NCBI GenBank assembly: GCA_050485785.1
Contig: JBJHCA010000012.1
Location: 1 to 51,426 of the forward strand
Reading direction: 5' to 3'
Origin: JBJHCA01 sp050485785
GTDB taxonomy: Bacteria > Bacteroidota > Bacteroidia > Chitinophagales > Saprospiraceae
DNA: 51,426 bases
The notes under the pieces were generated by a model, which had not been told where the DNA came from, did not search any database, and worked only from the letters and a program-made list of their open reading frames with translations. Of the stretch, positions 24,874 through 31,439 are shown piece by piece (within the stretch, counting starts at the first letter, position 1; every line of letters starts with the position of its first letter). The position numbers and the translations under genes were made by a program.

Positions 24874-25563
24874 ATGAGAAAATTTTTCTTTGCTTTCCTT
24901 GCTCTTCTTGCCATTTCATGCCGGCCTGATAAATCTTGTTTACCGGTACAAGGCCTCGAGCATGTGTTTTCCAGGCATCAGGTCGAGCAATGGTGCTGGG
25001 CCGGACTGATCCAGTTGGACATGATGGTAGTAGTGGATGACAATATGTTGATGGACGGCAGTTTTACGATGGAACCCTCTCTGAAACGGATACGACTGGA
25101 TCGGGGAGACGGGCTGATAGGCTGGTTTGATGATGGCAACCTTTATGCCACACCGTTTCCCGATGATCCACCGCTTAATCCCGAAACACTGTGGATGTGG
25201 CCTCTGATAGCATCAGCGCCATATATTATACATACCCGAAACACGGAAAAACCTTCGGCAGGGAAGTTGTCGACGACGATGAATGGCATCATACTGACTG
25301 ACATTGTATTTGGTACGCAGGGAGAATTGCTAAGTCTAAGGTTAGAAAGTGATGAAAAAAAAATAGGGAAAAAGTTAATGGGGAACATTATCTTTGATGA
25401 TTACCGTGAGGGTGCGGAGATACCTTTTCCAACACGATGGGAAATCCGGGATCAAAACGGTGAATTGACCGGCAGGGTTCAGCTCAGGGATTGGCGATTG
25501 ATACAGCAAGACCTGATGCCGTATATTTTTGAGAAACCTGCTGCCGTAGAGCGCATAAACTGA
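24874..25563 (+). CDS. Lipoprotein of unknown function
   Basis: 229 aa from the ATG at 24874; a TTG at 24847 lies inside the promoter box. The lipobox LLAISC gives acylated Cys16. The following RPDKS has no acidic export signal, so retention on the periplasmic side is likely. The rest is beta-rich with paired patterns (DGSFTMEPSLKRIRLDRGDG, GWFDDGNLYATPF) reminiscent of LolA/LppX-fold lipoproteins that bind lipid, but no family can be assigned. It lies 6 bp upstream of a GNAT gene, probably in one transcript. Confidence 0.7.
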   Translation: MRKFFFAFLALLAISCRPDKSCLPVQGLEHVFSRHQVEQWCWAGLIQLDMMVVVDDNMLMDGSFTMEPSLKRIRLDRGDGLIGWFDDGNLYATPFPDDPPLNPETLWMWPLIASAPYIIHTRNTEKPSAGKLSTTMNGIILTDIVFGTQGELLSLRLESDEKKIGKKLMGNIIFDDYREGAEIPFPTRWEIRDQNGELTGRVQLRDWRLIQQDLMPYIFEKPAAVERIN

Positions 25564-25569
25564 TTGACT

Positions 25570-26097
25570 ATGCCGTCTTTGTCATACATCCAGGGTCACA
25601 TTCAGGACATTGACCAGCTGAGCTGGCTGAGCCGCGAATTTTTTCAGGAATCCCTGTTGCGGGATGCCGGAGCAGAAGCCATGGAACGAATCGACAACCT
25701 GTTCAGCCGGTCCATTATTCTTGAAGACCTCAATGATCCTGAGGTTGAATACTGGATTGTTCAGCTTGAATCAAAAGGCATCGGCTATCTCCGGTTACAG
25801 CACAATCACCCCAATAAAGGGAGTATATGTTTAAACCGCCTGATATTGTTACAGGCTTACTGGACCCGGGAAAGGCTTGAAAGTTTGCTGTCATTTGCCG
25901 AATACCGCGCCAGCAGAACAAATCTGCAGCCTCTGTATCTGGTAGGTTGGGAGATCCTTCACCCCGGGCGCAAATCCTTTGAAAAACTCGGCTACACAGC
26001 TACGGAAGTTGATTTGAATGACCAACTGGGGGCGCTGCAGCTCAGGCGGCAAAAATTTGTGAAACACCCGGAAGTAGCTGCTGCTGATGCCCCATAA
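25570..26097 (+). CDS. GNAT-like acetyltransferase
   Basis: 175 aa from the ATG at 25570; a TTG two codons earlier directly abuts the previous stop. The pattern is GNAT-like: a central beta pair ending YWIVQLESKGIGYLRLQ, then CLNRLILLQAYWTRERLESLL and a C-terminal WEILHPGRKSFEKLGYTATE (the usual N-x-x-A-x-x-x-Y-x-x-x-GF segment). The Q/RxxGxG/A acetyl-CoA loop is poorly kept, so activity is uncertain. The protein it acts on is unknown. Co-transcribed with the upstream lipoprotein. Confidence 0.6.
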   Translation: MPSLSYIQGHIQDIDQLSWLSREFFQESLLRDAGAEAMERIDNLFSRSIILEDLNDPEVEYWIVQLESKGIGYLRLQHNHPNKGSICLNRLILLQAYWTRERLESLLSFAEYRASRTNLQPLYLVGWEILHPGRKSFEKLGYTATEVDLNDQLGALQLRRQKFVKHPEVAAADAP

Positions 26098-26136
26098 AAA
26101 AAAGCAGTTCAGCGCACCAGCACCAAACTGCCTTTT
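26096..26136. terminator. Bidirectional terminator between the GNAT gene and tRNA-Arg
   Basis: An AGCAGTT/AACTGC stem (26103-26109 with 26126-26131) has eight A on its left and four T on its right. It could end the plus-strand GNAT transcript and, through the A-run, the minus-strand tRNA transcript. The stem is short. Confidence 0.45.
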
Positions 26137-26189
26137 ACCTATCTGATCCAAAAAGTTTTTCAACATACACAATGCGGAAAAACCTTCTG

Positions 26190-26263
26190 TGACCCCGACA
26201 GGATTCGAACCTGTAACCTTCAGAACCGGAATCTGACGCTCTATCCAATTGAACTACGGGGCC
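26190..26263 (-). tRNA. tRNA-Arg (anticodon CCG)
   Basis: A 74-nt cloverleaf on the minus strand. The acceptor stem GGCCCCG pairs with CGGGGTC (one G-U). The anticodon arm is TCAGA-TTCCGGT-TCTGA, giving anticodon CCG for CGG codons. The T arm contains GGTTCGAATCC. The discriminator base is A and CCA is not encoded. Confidence 0.96.
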
Positions 26264-26274
26264 ATAACCGGCTG

Positions 26275-26282
26275 CAAAGGTA
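26275..26282 (-). promoter_or_regulatory. -7 box of the tRNA-Arg gene
   Basis: The minus strand reads TACCTTTG, an exact TAnnTTTG match ending 11 bp before the mature tRNA 5' end, so the precursor leader is very short. Confidence 0.55.
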
Positions 26283-26299
26283 CAAAAACTCTACCTGAA

Positions 26300-26324
26300 T
26301 TCCGGATATAATTATCATCCGGAA
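26300..26324. repeat. Inverted repeat upstream of tRNA-Arg
   Basis: A perfect 8-bp dyad, TTCCGGAT (26300-26307) and ATCCGGAA (26317-26324), with a 9-bp AT-rich spacer. There is no T-run in either direction, so it could be an operator or a 3' hairpin of the universal stress gene transcript. Confidence 0.5.
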
Positions 26325-26429
26325 AATTTGCCGAGTAGTTTTTCTGATAGCATTCCCAGAATGGAATCCGCTGTTAATCCGGGCAAAATTGCATGAAACA
26401 ATCTCTAAAGCTACCTGACTATTGAAAAC

Positions 26430-27254
26430 TCAAAAACTGATACTGAGAATAGGCAGATCTGAATGATTGATGAGGCTTTCAACGGTACTGCCTGCAAAAA
26501 TCCTGCGCAGCGGACTGGGATTGGTGTTGACTATGGCCACCAGGTCGGCATCTATTTTTGTGGCAAAGGCTCTGATACCGGGTTCTATCCATTGCTGCGG
26601 ATAAATATGCAGTTCGAAACGGTGATGCGGGTAAGGCTTGATGAACTCGTACATGTTAGCTCTGGCCATGGCCGCAGAAAGGCTCTGGTAACCAAGAGTA
26701 TTGATGGAAAGAAGGTGGATTACACCGTCGCTTTCCTCAAACATCTTCATAAACCGGTTAAAGGCAGGCTGTTCTTCCTCCTTAAATGAAGATGAAAACA
26801 CGATGTTGCGGAAGTCGACATCAGCTATGGGGTTTTTCACTACCAGGGCACAGGTTTTCAGGGTTCTGATCACCCGCTGAGTATTGGAACCGATCAACAG
26901 CTCATTGATGCCGCTGGAGCCATGCGAACCCATCACTATCAGATCACCACCGGCTTCACTCACCGCATCCTTGAGCGAATGAATGAACTTGCCGCCTTTT
27001 ACAAGCATACCGACATGGTTATTGCCTGCATCGTGTTCAGCCGCCAATGCCTTGATCCGGGATGTAATTTCCCCATAGATGTCCTTATGATCCTGAGCGA
27101 TTGTAGTCTTATCGGAAAACCCTGCCGGCAATCGATCACTGACATGCAGCAGGGTGGTTTTGGCACGGTGAAAACGCGACATTTTAAATCCGGCATCAAT
27201 GGCATAATTCGCAATGTCTGAAAAGTCGGTAGGTATAACGATGTGCTTGACCAT
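26430..27254 (-). CDS. Tandem universal stress protein (two UspA domains)
   Basis: 274 aa. The first UspA domain (1-145) begins KHIVIPTDFSDIANYAID and has the ATP-binding loop VMGSHGSSGINELLIGSNTQRV, matching G-2x-G-9x-G-S/T. The second domain (about 148-274) keeps the fold ending but the loop is degenerate (NTNPSPLRRIFAGSTVE), so it probably does not bind ATP in the usual way. Cytoplasmic; the family supports survival under starvation, redox or envelope stress. It is divergent from the DUF6794 gene across a 260-bp gap that contains an inverted repeat. Confidence 0.88.
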   Translation of the reverse strand: MVKHIVIPTDFSDIANYAIDAGFKMSRFHRAKTTLLHVSDRLPAGFSDKTTIAQDHKDIYGEITSRIKALAAEHDAGNNHVGMLVKGGKFIHSLKDAVSEAGGDLIVMGSHGSSGINELLIGSNTQRVIRTLKTCALVVKNPIADVDFRNIVFSSSFKEEEQPAFNRFMKMFEESDGVIHLLSINTLGYQSLSAAMARANMYEFIKPYPHHRFELHIYPQQWIEPGIRAFATKIDADLVAIVNTNPSPLRRIFAGSTVESLINHSDLPILSISF

Positions 27255-27383
27255 AGCCTGACAGCATGTTGATTAGTGTGCCAAGATATTGTTTTTTTCC
27301 GGTTGTTGCTGCTTATTTGTGCAATCTATCACAGCGTTTTTTTCGGGATGTTATGGATAACTTTTTATTGGCCGGAACCAATG

Positions 27384-27429
27384 CCATGTGGCAGGCCGCA
27401 AGTTTCTTCACACCCATTCTGCCACATGG
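27384..27429. repeat. 11-bp inverted repeat in a divergent intergenic region
   Basis: CCATGTGGCAG (27384-27394) and CTGCCACATGG (27419-27429) are perfect reverse complements separated by 24 bp. They lie midway between divergent genes and have no T-run. They could be two operator half-sites or a hairpin in the leader of the downstream gene. Confidence 0.6.
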
Positions 27430-27514
27430 ATAAAACGAAGATCTACGCCGGCTAAAGTCGATAACATAATGACCGGAAAGGCGTTTACTTCATTCAGATA
27501 ACTACCTGTTTACA

Positions 27515-28003
27515 ATGATGTGGAAAGGCCTGGTCCTGTACTTTTTGACTTTGTTTTTTTCATGGGCTGCTACAGCACAGCCTGTACGCGATACAATTCC
27601 GCCCGAAAGAGATGCATATCAGCACCGGATTATGCAGGAAACCCTGCATGGGGTGTATATCCCCCGCGATTTACAGGATGTTTTTGCACAGCTCAATGAA
27701 TTGATGGAACCCGGAACCAGGCAGCGATTCAGGGATATGCCTGAAGATGAGCTGGAAAAAATGAATACTACTTTGGGGCAGTGGATACGTGTCAACTGGG
27801 GATTTTATGACGGATCCCGGTTAACCGCCTACCTCAATCAATACAATGTTAGCTGGCCTGAAGACATGAGTGAGCTCATTATCATTACCTACCACAGGTA
27901 TCTCAATCAAAAGCCCCTGGGTATTAAGGAACTTGTTGATCATTACACCGAGAAGAAGTACAATTACTGGATGAAACGGGTAGTTACCGAAGATGATCAG
28001 TGA
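27515..28003 (+). CDS. Secreted DUF6794-type protein
   Basis: 162 aa. A signal peptide (MMWKGLVLYFLTLFFSWAATA/Q) is followed by a single domain of the DUF6794 kind: YIPRDLQDVFAQLNELM, then LGQWIRVNWGFYDGSRLTAYLN and WPEDMSELIIITYHRYLN. This WIRNNWxLWxxSxLxxYF...DDMSxxIL pattern is widespread in Bacteroidota, and its function is unknown to me. The second Met (27518) is an equally possible start. No operon partner. Confidence 0.7.
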   Translation: MMWKGLVLYFLTLFFSWAATAQPVRDTIPPERDAYQHRIMQETLHGVYIPRDLQDVFAQLNELMEPGTRQRFRDMPEDELEKMNTTLGQWIRVNWGFYDGSRLTAYLNQYNVSWPEDMSELIIITYHRYLNQKPLGIKELVDHYTEKKYNYWMKRVVTEDDQ

Positions 28004-28132
28004 TTTTTTTTAGCATTGGCACAGTGCCATCTTACCAGTTCTCCAATTATCATGAGCTATTAAAGTATAACAAAAACTTGATCTATTTAGGGACAATCAA
28101 TCAAGTTCATCCATGATGATCTTAACTTGACT

Positions 28133-28444
28133 TTAAACAAAAGGAAGGTCGTTTTTAATGATTTCCCATATGATAATGTCATCGATTCCAAAGTACTCAT
28201 GAATAACAATTATTCGCAATCCAATTATTTGCTTCCAGGGTACTGCCGGATAGCACTCTCTTAATTCTTAGGTCAAATGTTTGCATGACTCACCAATTAC
28301 CTGAAGTTGACGGATACAGGCATCCTGCATCATGGAGCTCTATGTGAAAATCGTATAATCTGAATCAGATACATGTTTCTCTATTGATTCTATTGCATCC
28401 AAAACATGGCAAAGCCTAATCCTGTCTCCAAACTTATTGGGCAT
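28133..28444 (-). pseudogene. hepT: HepT (HEPN/DUF86) toxin pseudogene
   Basis: Read on the minus strand from the ATG at 28444, a single frame gives a complete HepT-like protein (103 codons) interrupted by two in-frame stops: TAG at codon 35 (28340-28342) and TAA at codon 59 (28268-28270). Between and after them the family pattern is intact: GDRIRLCHVLDAIESIEKH, SSMMQDACIRQLQVIGES, then PWKQIIGLRIIVIHEYFGID. The last contains the HEPN catalytic motif R-x4-H-x-Y (Arg77, His82, Tyr84). No frameshift is needed. The start overlaps the MntA stop by 11 bp, the standard arrangement for this toxin-antitoxin pair. HepT is an RNase that MntA neutralises by AMPylation; here the toxin cannot be made full length. 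Confidence 0.88.
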
Positions 28445-28727
28445 AAATTAGCTCCTTTTCAGCATCAATAACAGGCTTTAGATGCCTGGAAACTGCATTT
28501 TCAGAATCCAAATCAACTTCCTCATTAAGAAACTCTTCCAAATCCAGTTTCATTTGAATAAATAACAATCCAATCTTCTGACTGTAGTCCAGCTCAACCA
28601 GCAGATCAATATCGCTGCCGACCTTCCCTTCTCTGCGGACAAATGTTCCAAAAAGATAAGCCCTGATTAGAGGCTTATCTGCCAGGTATAGCTTGATTTG
28701 TTCTATTTTTTTATCACTTAGTTTCAT
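28434..28727 (-). CDS. mntA: MntA-type nucleotidyltransferase antitoxin
   Basis: 97 aa from the ATG at 28727 (MKLSDKKIEQIKLYL). In-frame ATGs at 28739 and 28745 are possible; the frame runs on to 28829 but that part is unlike the family. The minimal nucleotidyltransferase motif is present: Gly27-Thr28-x10-Asp39-x-Asp41 in LFGTFVRREGKVGSDIDLLV, with Thr replacing the usual Ser of GSx10DxD. Family role: adds AMP to the tyrosine of HepT to silence it. The cognate toxin next door has two stops, so the antitoxin may be an orphan remnant. Confidence 0.8.
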   Translation of the reverse strand: MKLSDKKIEQIKLYLADKPLIRAYLFGTFVRREGKVGSDIDLLVELDYSQKIGLLFIQMKLDLEEFLNEEVDLDSENAVSRHLKPVIDAEKELIYAQ

Positions 28728-28844
28728 GAGTCTGTTCATGGGCATTATTAGTAACCAAGATAATTGCCTGGTATTCCAATGATACTTGTTTCTTGACAAA
28801 ATCACTATCACCACCGCACTAATACCCAATCCTTTTTTTATTCT

Positions 28845-28852
28845 TAATTTTG
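28845..28852 (+). promoter_or_regulatory. -7 box for cystathionine beta-synthase
   Basis: TAATTTTG, an exact TAnnTTTG match 31 bp upstream of the ATG at 28884. Confidence 0.5.
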
Positions 28853-28883
28853 CAGCCTAAAAAAATTGACTTTGCAACACAAT

Positions 28884-30242
28884 ATGAAATACTACAATAA
28901 TGTGCTCGAAACCATAGGTAATACCCCGCTGGTGAAAATTAACCGCCTGGCTGCCGACATTCCTGCACTGATTTTGGCAAAAATTGAAACCACCAATCCC
29001 GGTAATTCGGTGAAGGACCGGATAGGACTTAAAATGGTGAATGATGCGGAGAAAGCAGGTTTGCTGAAACCCGGTGGCACCATAATTGAATGCACCTCGG
29101 GAAACACCGGAATGGGAATAGCTCTGGCGGCCATACATAAAGGGTATCGATGCATTTTTACCACCAATGACAAGCAATCAAAACAAAAAATAGATCTGCT
29201 CCGTGCCGTGGGAGCCGAAGTAATAGTTTGCCCAACCAATGTAGAGCCTACCGATCCGCGGTCGTACTATTCAGTAGCGGAACGCCTCAACAAAGAGATT
29301 CCCAATTCATTTTGGGTAAACCAGTATGACAACCTCTCCAACCGCCAAACTCACTACGAACAAACCGGGCCAGAGATCTGGGAACAAACCGAAGGTAAAA
29401 TCACCCATTTTGTTGTCGGTGTGGGAACCGGAGGCACCATCTCGGGAATAGGCCGTTTTCTGAAAGAGAAGAATCCGACCATTAAAATCTGGGGAATCGA
29501 TACCTATGGGTCGGTATTCAAAAAATACCACGAAACCGGCGAGTTTGACGAGAAAGAGATCTATCCGTACATCACCGAGGGAATTGGAGAAGACATTATC
29601 CCCAACAATGTTGATTTTGACATTATCGACCATTTTGAAAAAGTAACCGATAAGGATGCTGCGGTTTATACCCGTGAGCTCGCCCGAAAAGAAGGTATGC
29701 TGGTGGGAAATTCAGCAGGAGCAGCCATGGCCGGACTTATTCAGCTCAAGGATCAACTGAAGGAAGGTGACGTTGTAGTCATTTTGTTCCACGATCATGC
29801 CAGCCGTTACGTTGAAAAAATGTTTAATGATGACTGGATGCGCGAACGCGGCTTCCTGGATGACGAGCTGACGGTTAAAGACCTGATAGCACTCAAACCG
29901 GACAAGTCATTCATCAGCATCAGTACCGGTGAAACCGTTGAAACGGCACTTCACCTGATGAAGCAGCGCGACATAAGCCAGATACCGGTGATGGACGGTG
30001 AAAAGATGGTGGGCAGTATAACCGACAGGGTGATCCTGAATCACATGCTTGAGCAGCCAGGTCAAAACGGAACCACTACCGTTGCCGAGATCATGGGAGA
30101 ACCTTTTCACGAAGTAGAATTGACCATGTCGTGCAAACAGCTCAACAAATATATCAGCAAGGCCAATCCTGCAGTTTGGGCGAGGGACAAGGCCGGAGCC
30201 AAATATATAATTACTCAGTACGACCTTATCCACGCTTTGTGA
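28884..30242 (+). CDS. Cystathionine beta-synthase (PLP domain plus CBS pair)
   Basis: 452 aa from the ATG at 28884 (MKYYNNVLETIGNTPLV); the TTG at 28866 lies near the expected transcription start and adds six unfamily-like residues. PLP domain: Lys44 in GNSVKDRIGLK, ECTSGNTGMGIA, the phosphate loop GVGTGGTISGIGR, and VGNSAGAAMAG. The C-terminal third (about 338-452) is a CBS-domain pair, with DISQIPVMDGEKMVGSITDR as the clearest stretch. Role: serine plus homocysteine to cystathionine, or cysteine synthase activity with sulfide; the CBS pair suggests control by an adenosyl ligand. Own promoter, monocistronic. Confidence 0.87.
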   Translation: MKYYNNVLETIGNTPLVKINRLAADIPALILAKIETTNPGNSVKDRIGLKMVNDAEKAGLLKPGGTIIECTSGNTGMGIALAAIHKGYRCIFTTNDKQSKQKIDLLRAVGAEVIVCPTNVEPTDPRSYYSVAERLNKEIPNSFWVNQYDNLSNRQTHYEQTGPEIWEQTEGKITHFVVGVGTGGTISGIGRFLKEKNPTIKIWGIDTYGSVFKKYHETGEFDEKEIYPYITEGIGEDIIPNNVDFDIIDHFEKVTDKDAAVYTRELARKEGMLVGNSAGAAMAGLIQLKDQLKEGDVVVILFHDHASRYVEKMFNDDWMRERGFLDDELTVKDLIALKPDKSFISISTGETVETALHLMKQRDISQIPVMDGEKMVGSITDRVILNHMLEQPGQNGTTTVAEIMGEPFHEVELTMSCKQLNKYISKANPAVWARDKAGAKYIITQYDLIHAL

Positions 30243-30295
30243 GAAAATTGTAAAGCGGGGCTTAAAAATACTTGCATGCATTAGCTGAGCATTTG

Positions 30296-30303
30296 TACCT
30301 TTG
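30296..30303 (+). promoter_or_regulatory. Promoter of the MaoC gene
   Basis: TACCTTTG matches TAnnTTTG. A TTG at 30272-30274 lies 21 bp upstream as a plausible -33 element. The ATG at 30341 is 37 bp downstream. Confidence 0.55.
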
Positions 30304-30340
30304 AGTTTCAGGTAGTTTTACTGTTAAAATCCAGATTGCC

Positions 30341-30766
30341 ATGCCAGACAATGACCCATTGAATCCGGAGCCCGGAATGTGCGTTACTTATACGCGAAGC
30401 TTTTCACCGGAAGAAGTAGCCACCTTTGCCCGCATTTCCAACGATGACAACCCCATCCATCTAGATGAAGACTTTGCCGCCAGGAGCATTTTTGGCAAAA
30501 GAGTGGTACATGGTATTCTGGTTACCAGTATGTTCTCCAAAATATTTGGTACCATCTATCCCGGCAATGGCGGCATTTACCTCAGCCAGAATACCAAATT
30601 TCTGAAACCGGTATTTGTGAATATGGAGATCACCGCCCGGGTAGAGCTCATATCATTTGAGGCCGATAGCCGCAAGGGATTGTTCTCAACTGAAATTCTG
30701 GATCAGAATGATCGCCTTATGGCCGTGGGTGAAGCCAAAATTTTGTTTCCGCCGGCCATGTCCTGA
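30341..30766 (+). CDS. MaoC-like (R)-specific enoyl-CoA hydratase
   Basis: 141 aa, single hot-dog domain. The catalytic Asp-x4-His motif is present (Asp35 and His40 in SNDDNPIHLD), followed by the ARSIFGKRVVHGILVTSMFS helix typical of PhaJ-type hydratases. Role: reversible hydration of trans-2-enoyl-CoA to (R)-3-hydroxyacyl-CoA in fatty-acid or polyhydroxyalkanoate metabolism. The chain-length preference and pathway cannot be read from context. A CATTGAG/CTCAATG hairpin (30777-30801) follows the stop without a T-run. Confidence 0.85.
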   Translation: MPDNDPLNPEPGMCVTYTRSFSPEEVATFARISNDDNPIHLDEDFAARSIFGKRVVHGILVTSMFSKIFGTIYPGNGGIYLSQNTKFLKPVFVNMEITARVELISFEADSRKGLFSTEILDQNDRLMAVGEAKILFPPAMS

Positions 30767-30895
30767 TCATTTAATTCATTGAGGGATTGATTTTCTCAAT
30801 GCACATTAGGGGCATGAATGAGGTTAACGTCAGAGGATGATCTTGATACCGCAGGGCTTGATTCGAGACAAATATGCCTTGCCGGCACAAAACTG

Positions 30896-31330
30896 CTACA
30901 CTTTCAAAAATACCTGCCCGTCTTTCAGGTTTTCGGCAACATTGGTCACGGTAGATTGGGTGAGAAGTTTGATGATGTCATTGCGTATCGGCAAAAACTG
31001 ATCATGCAATGGGCAGGGCTTTTTGGCATCGCATTGTTTCAGACCCAGGGCACAGTTTTCAAAAAGTCCCGGCCCGTCTATGGTGGTCACCACATCTATC
31101 ATCTTAACATCCTTCCGTTGAACTTCGCTCATGTCAAATCCACCATTGGGGCCTTTTGTTGACTGGATGATATTTCCTCTCACCAGCGTTTGCAGGATTT
31201 TGGCTGTAAATGCTTCAGGAGAATCTACGGCTTTGGCTATCTCCTTAAGTCCTACCCGTTTTCCCTGATGAGAAGCACGCGCTATGTGTAAAACTGCTCG
31301 TATGCCGTATTCGCAGGCTTTTGAGAACAT
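30896..31330 (-). CDS. Rrf2 family transcriptional regulator, probable Fe-S sensor
   Basis: 144 aa. The N-terminal winged helix-turn-helix (about 1-70: MFSKACEYGIRAVLHIA, GLKEIAKAVDSPEAFTAKILQTL, GPNGGF) is the Rrf2 signature. Three cysteines follow, Cys93, Cys100 and Cys106 (C-x6-C-x5-C, ending CPLHD), matching the cluster-binding loop of IscR/NsrR-type members. It is expected to sense iron-sulfur status, oxygen or nitric oxide. No isc/suf or NO-reductase genes are in the window, so the regulon is unknown. It lies 109 bp downstream of the nitrilase-fusion gene on the same strand. Confidence 0.87.
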   Translation of the reverse strand: MFSKACEYGIRAVLHIARASHQGKRVGLKEIAKAVDSPEAFTAKILQTLVRGNIIQSTKGPNGGFDMSEVQRKDVKMIDVVTTIDGPGLFENCALGLKQCDAKKPCPLHDQFLPIRNDIIKLLTQSTVTNVAENLKDGQVFLKV

Positions 31331-31439
31331 GGTATTGAGGTTTCAATTAACGAAGCACAGGATTGAATTTCCCGGGTTTAACAAAAAAATGCCTGCAAAG
31401 ATGATTAATTGGATGCGAATATCCGAATTATTTTTTCCC

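Noticed and set aside
24821..24919. 33-residue N-terminal extension of the GH3 protein
   Set aside because: It would overlap the divergent lipoprotein gene and start upstream of the TACTTTTG promoter box. The GH3 family start matches MSLRGQLIKPYAQW.
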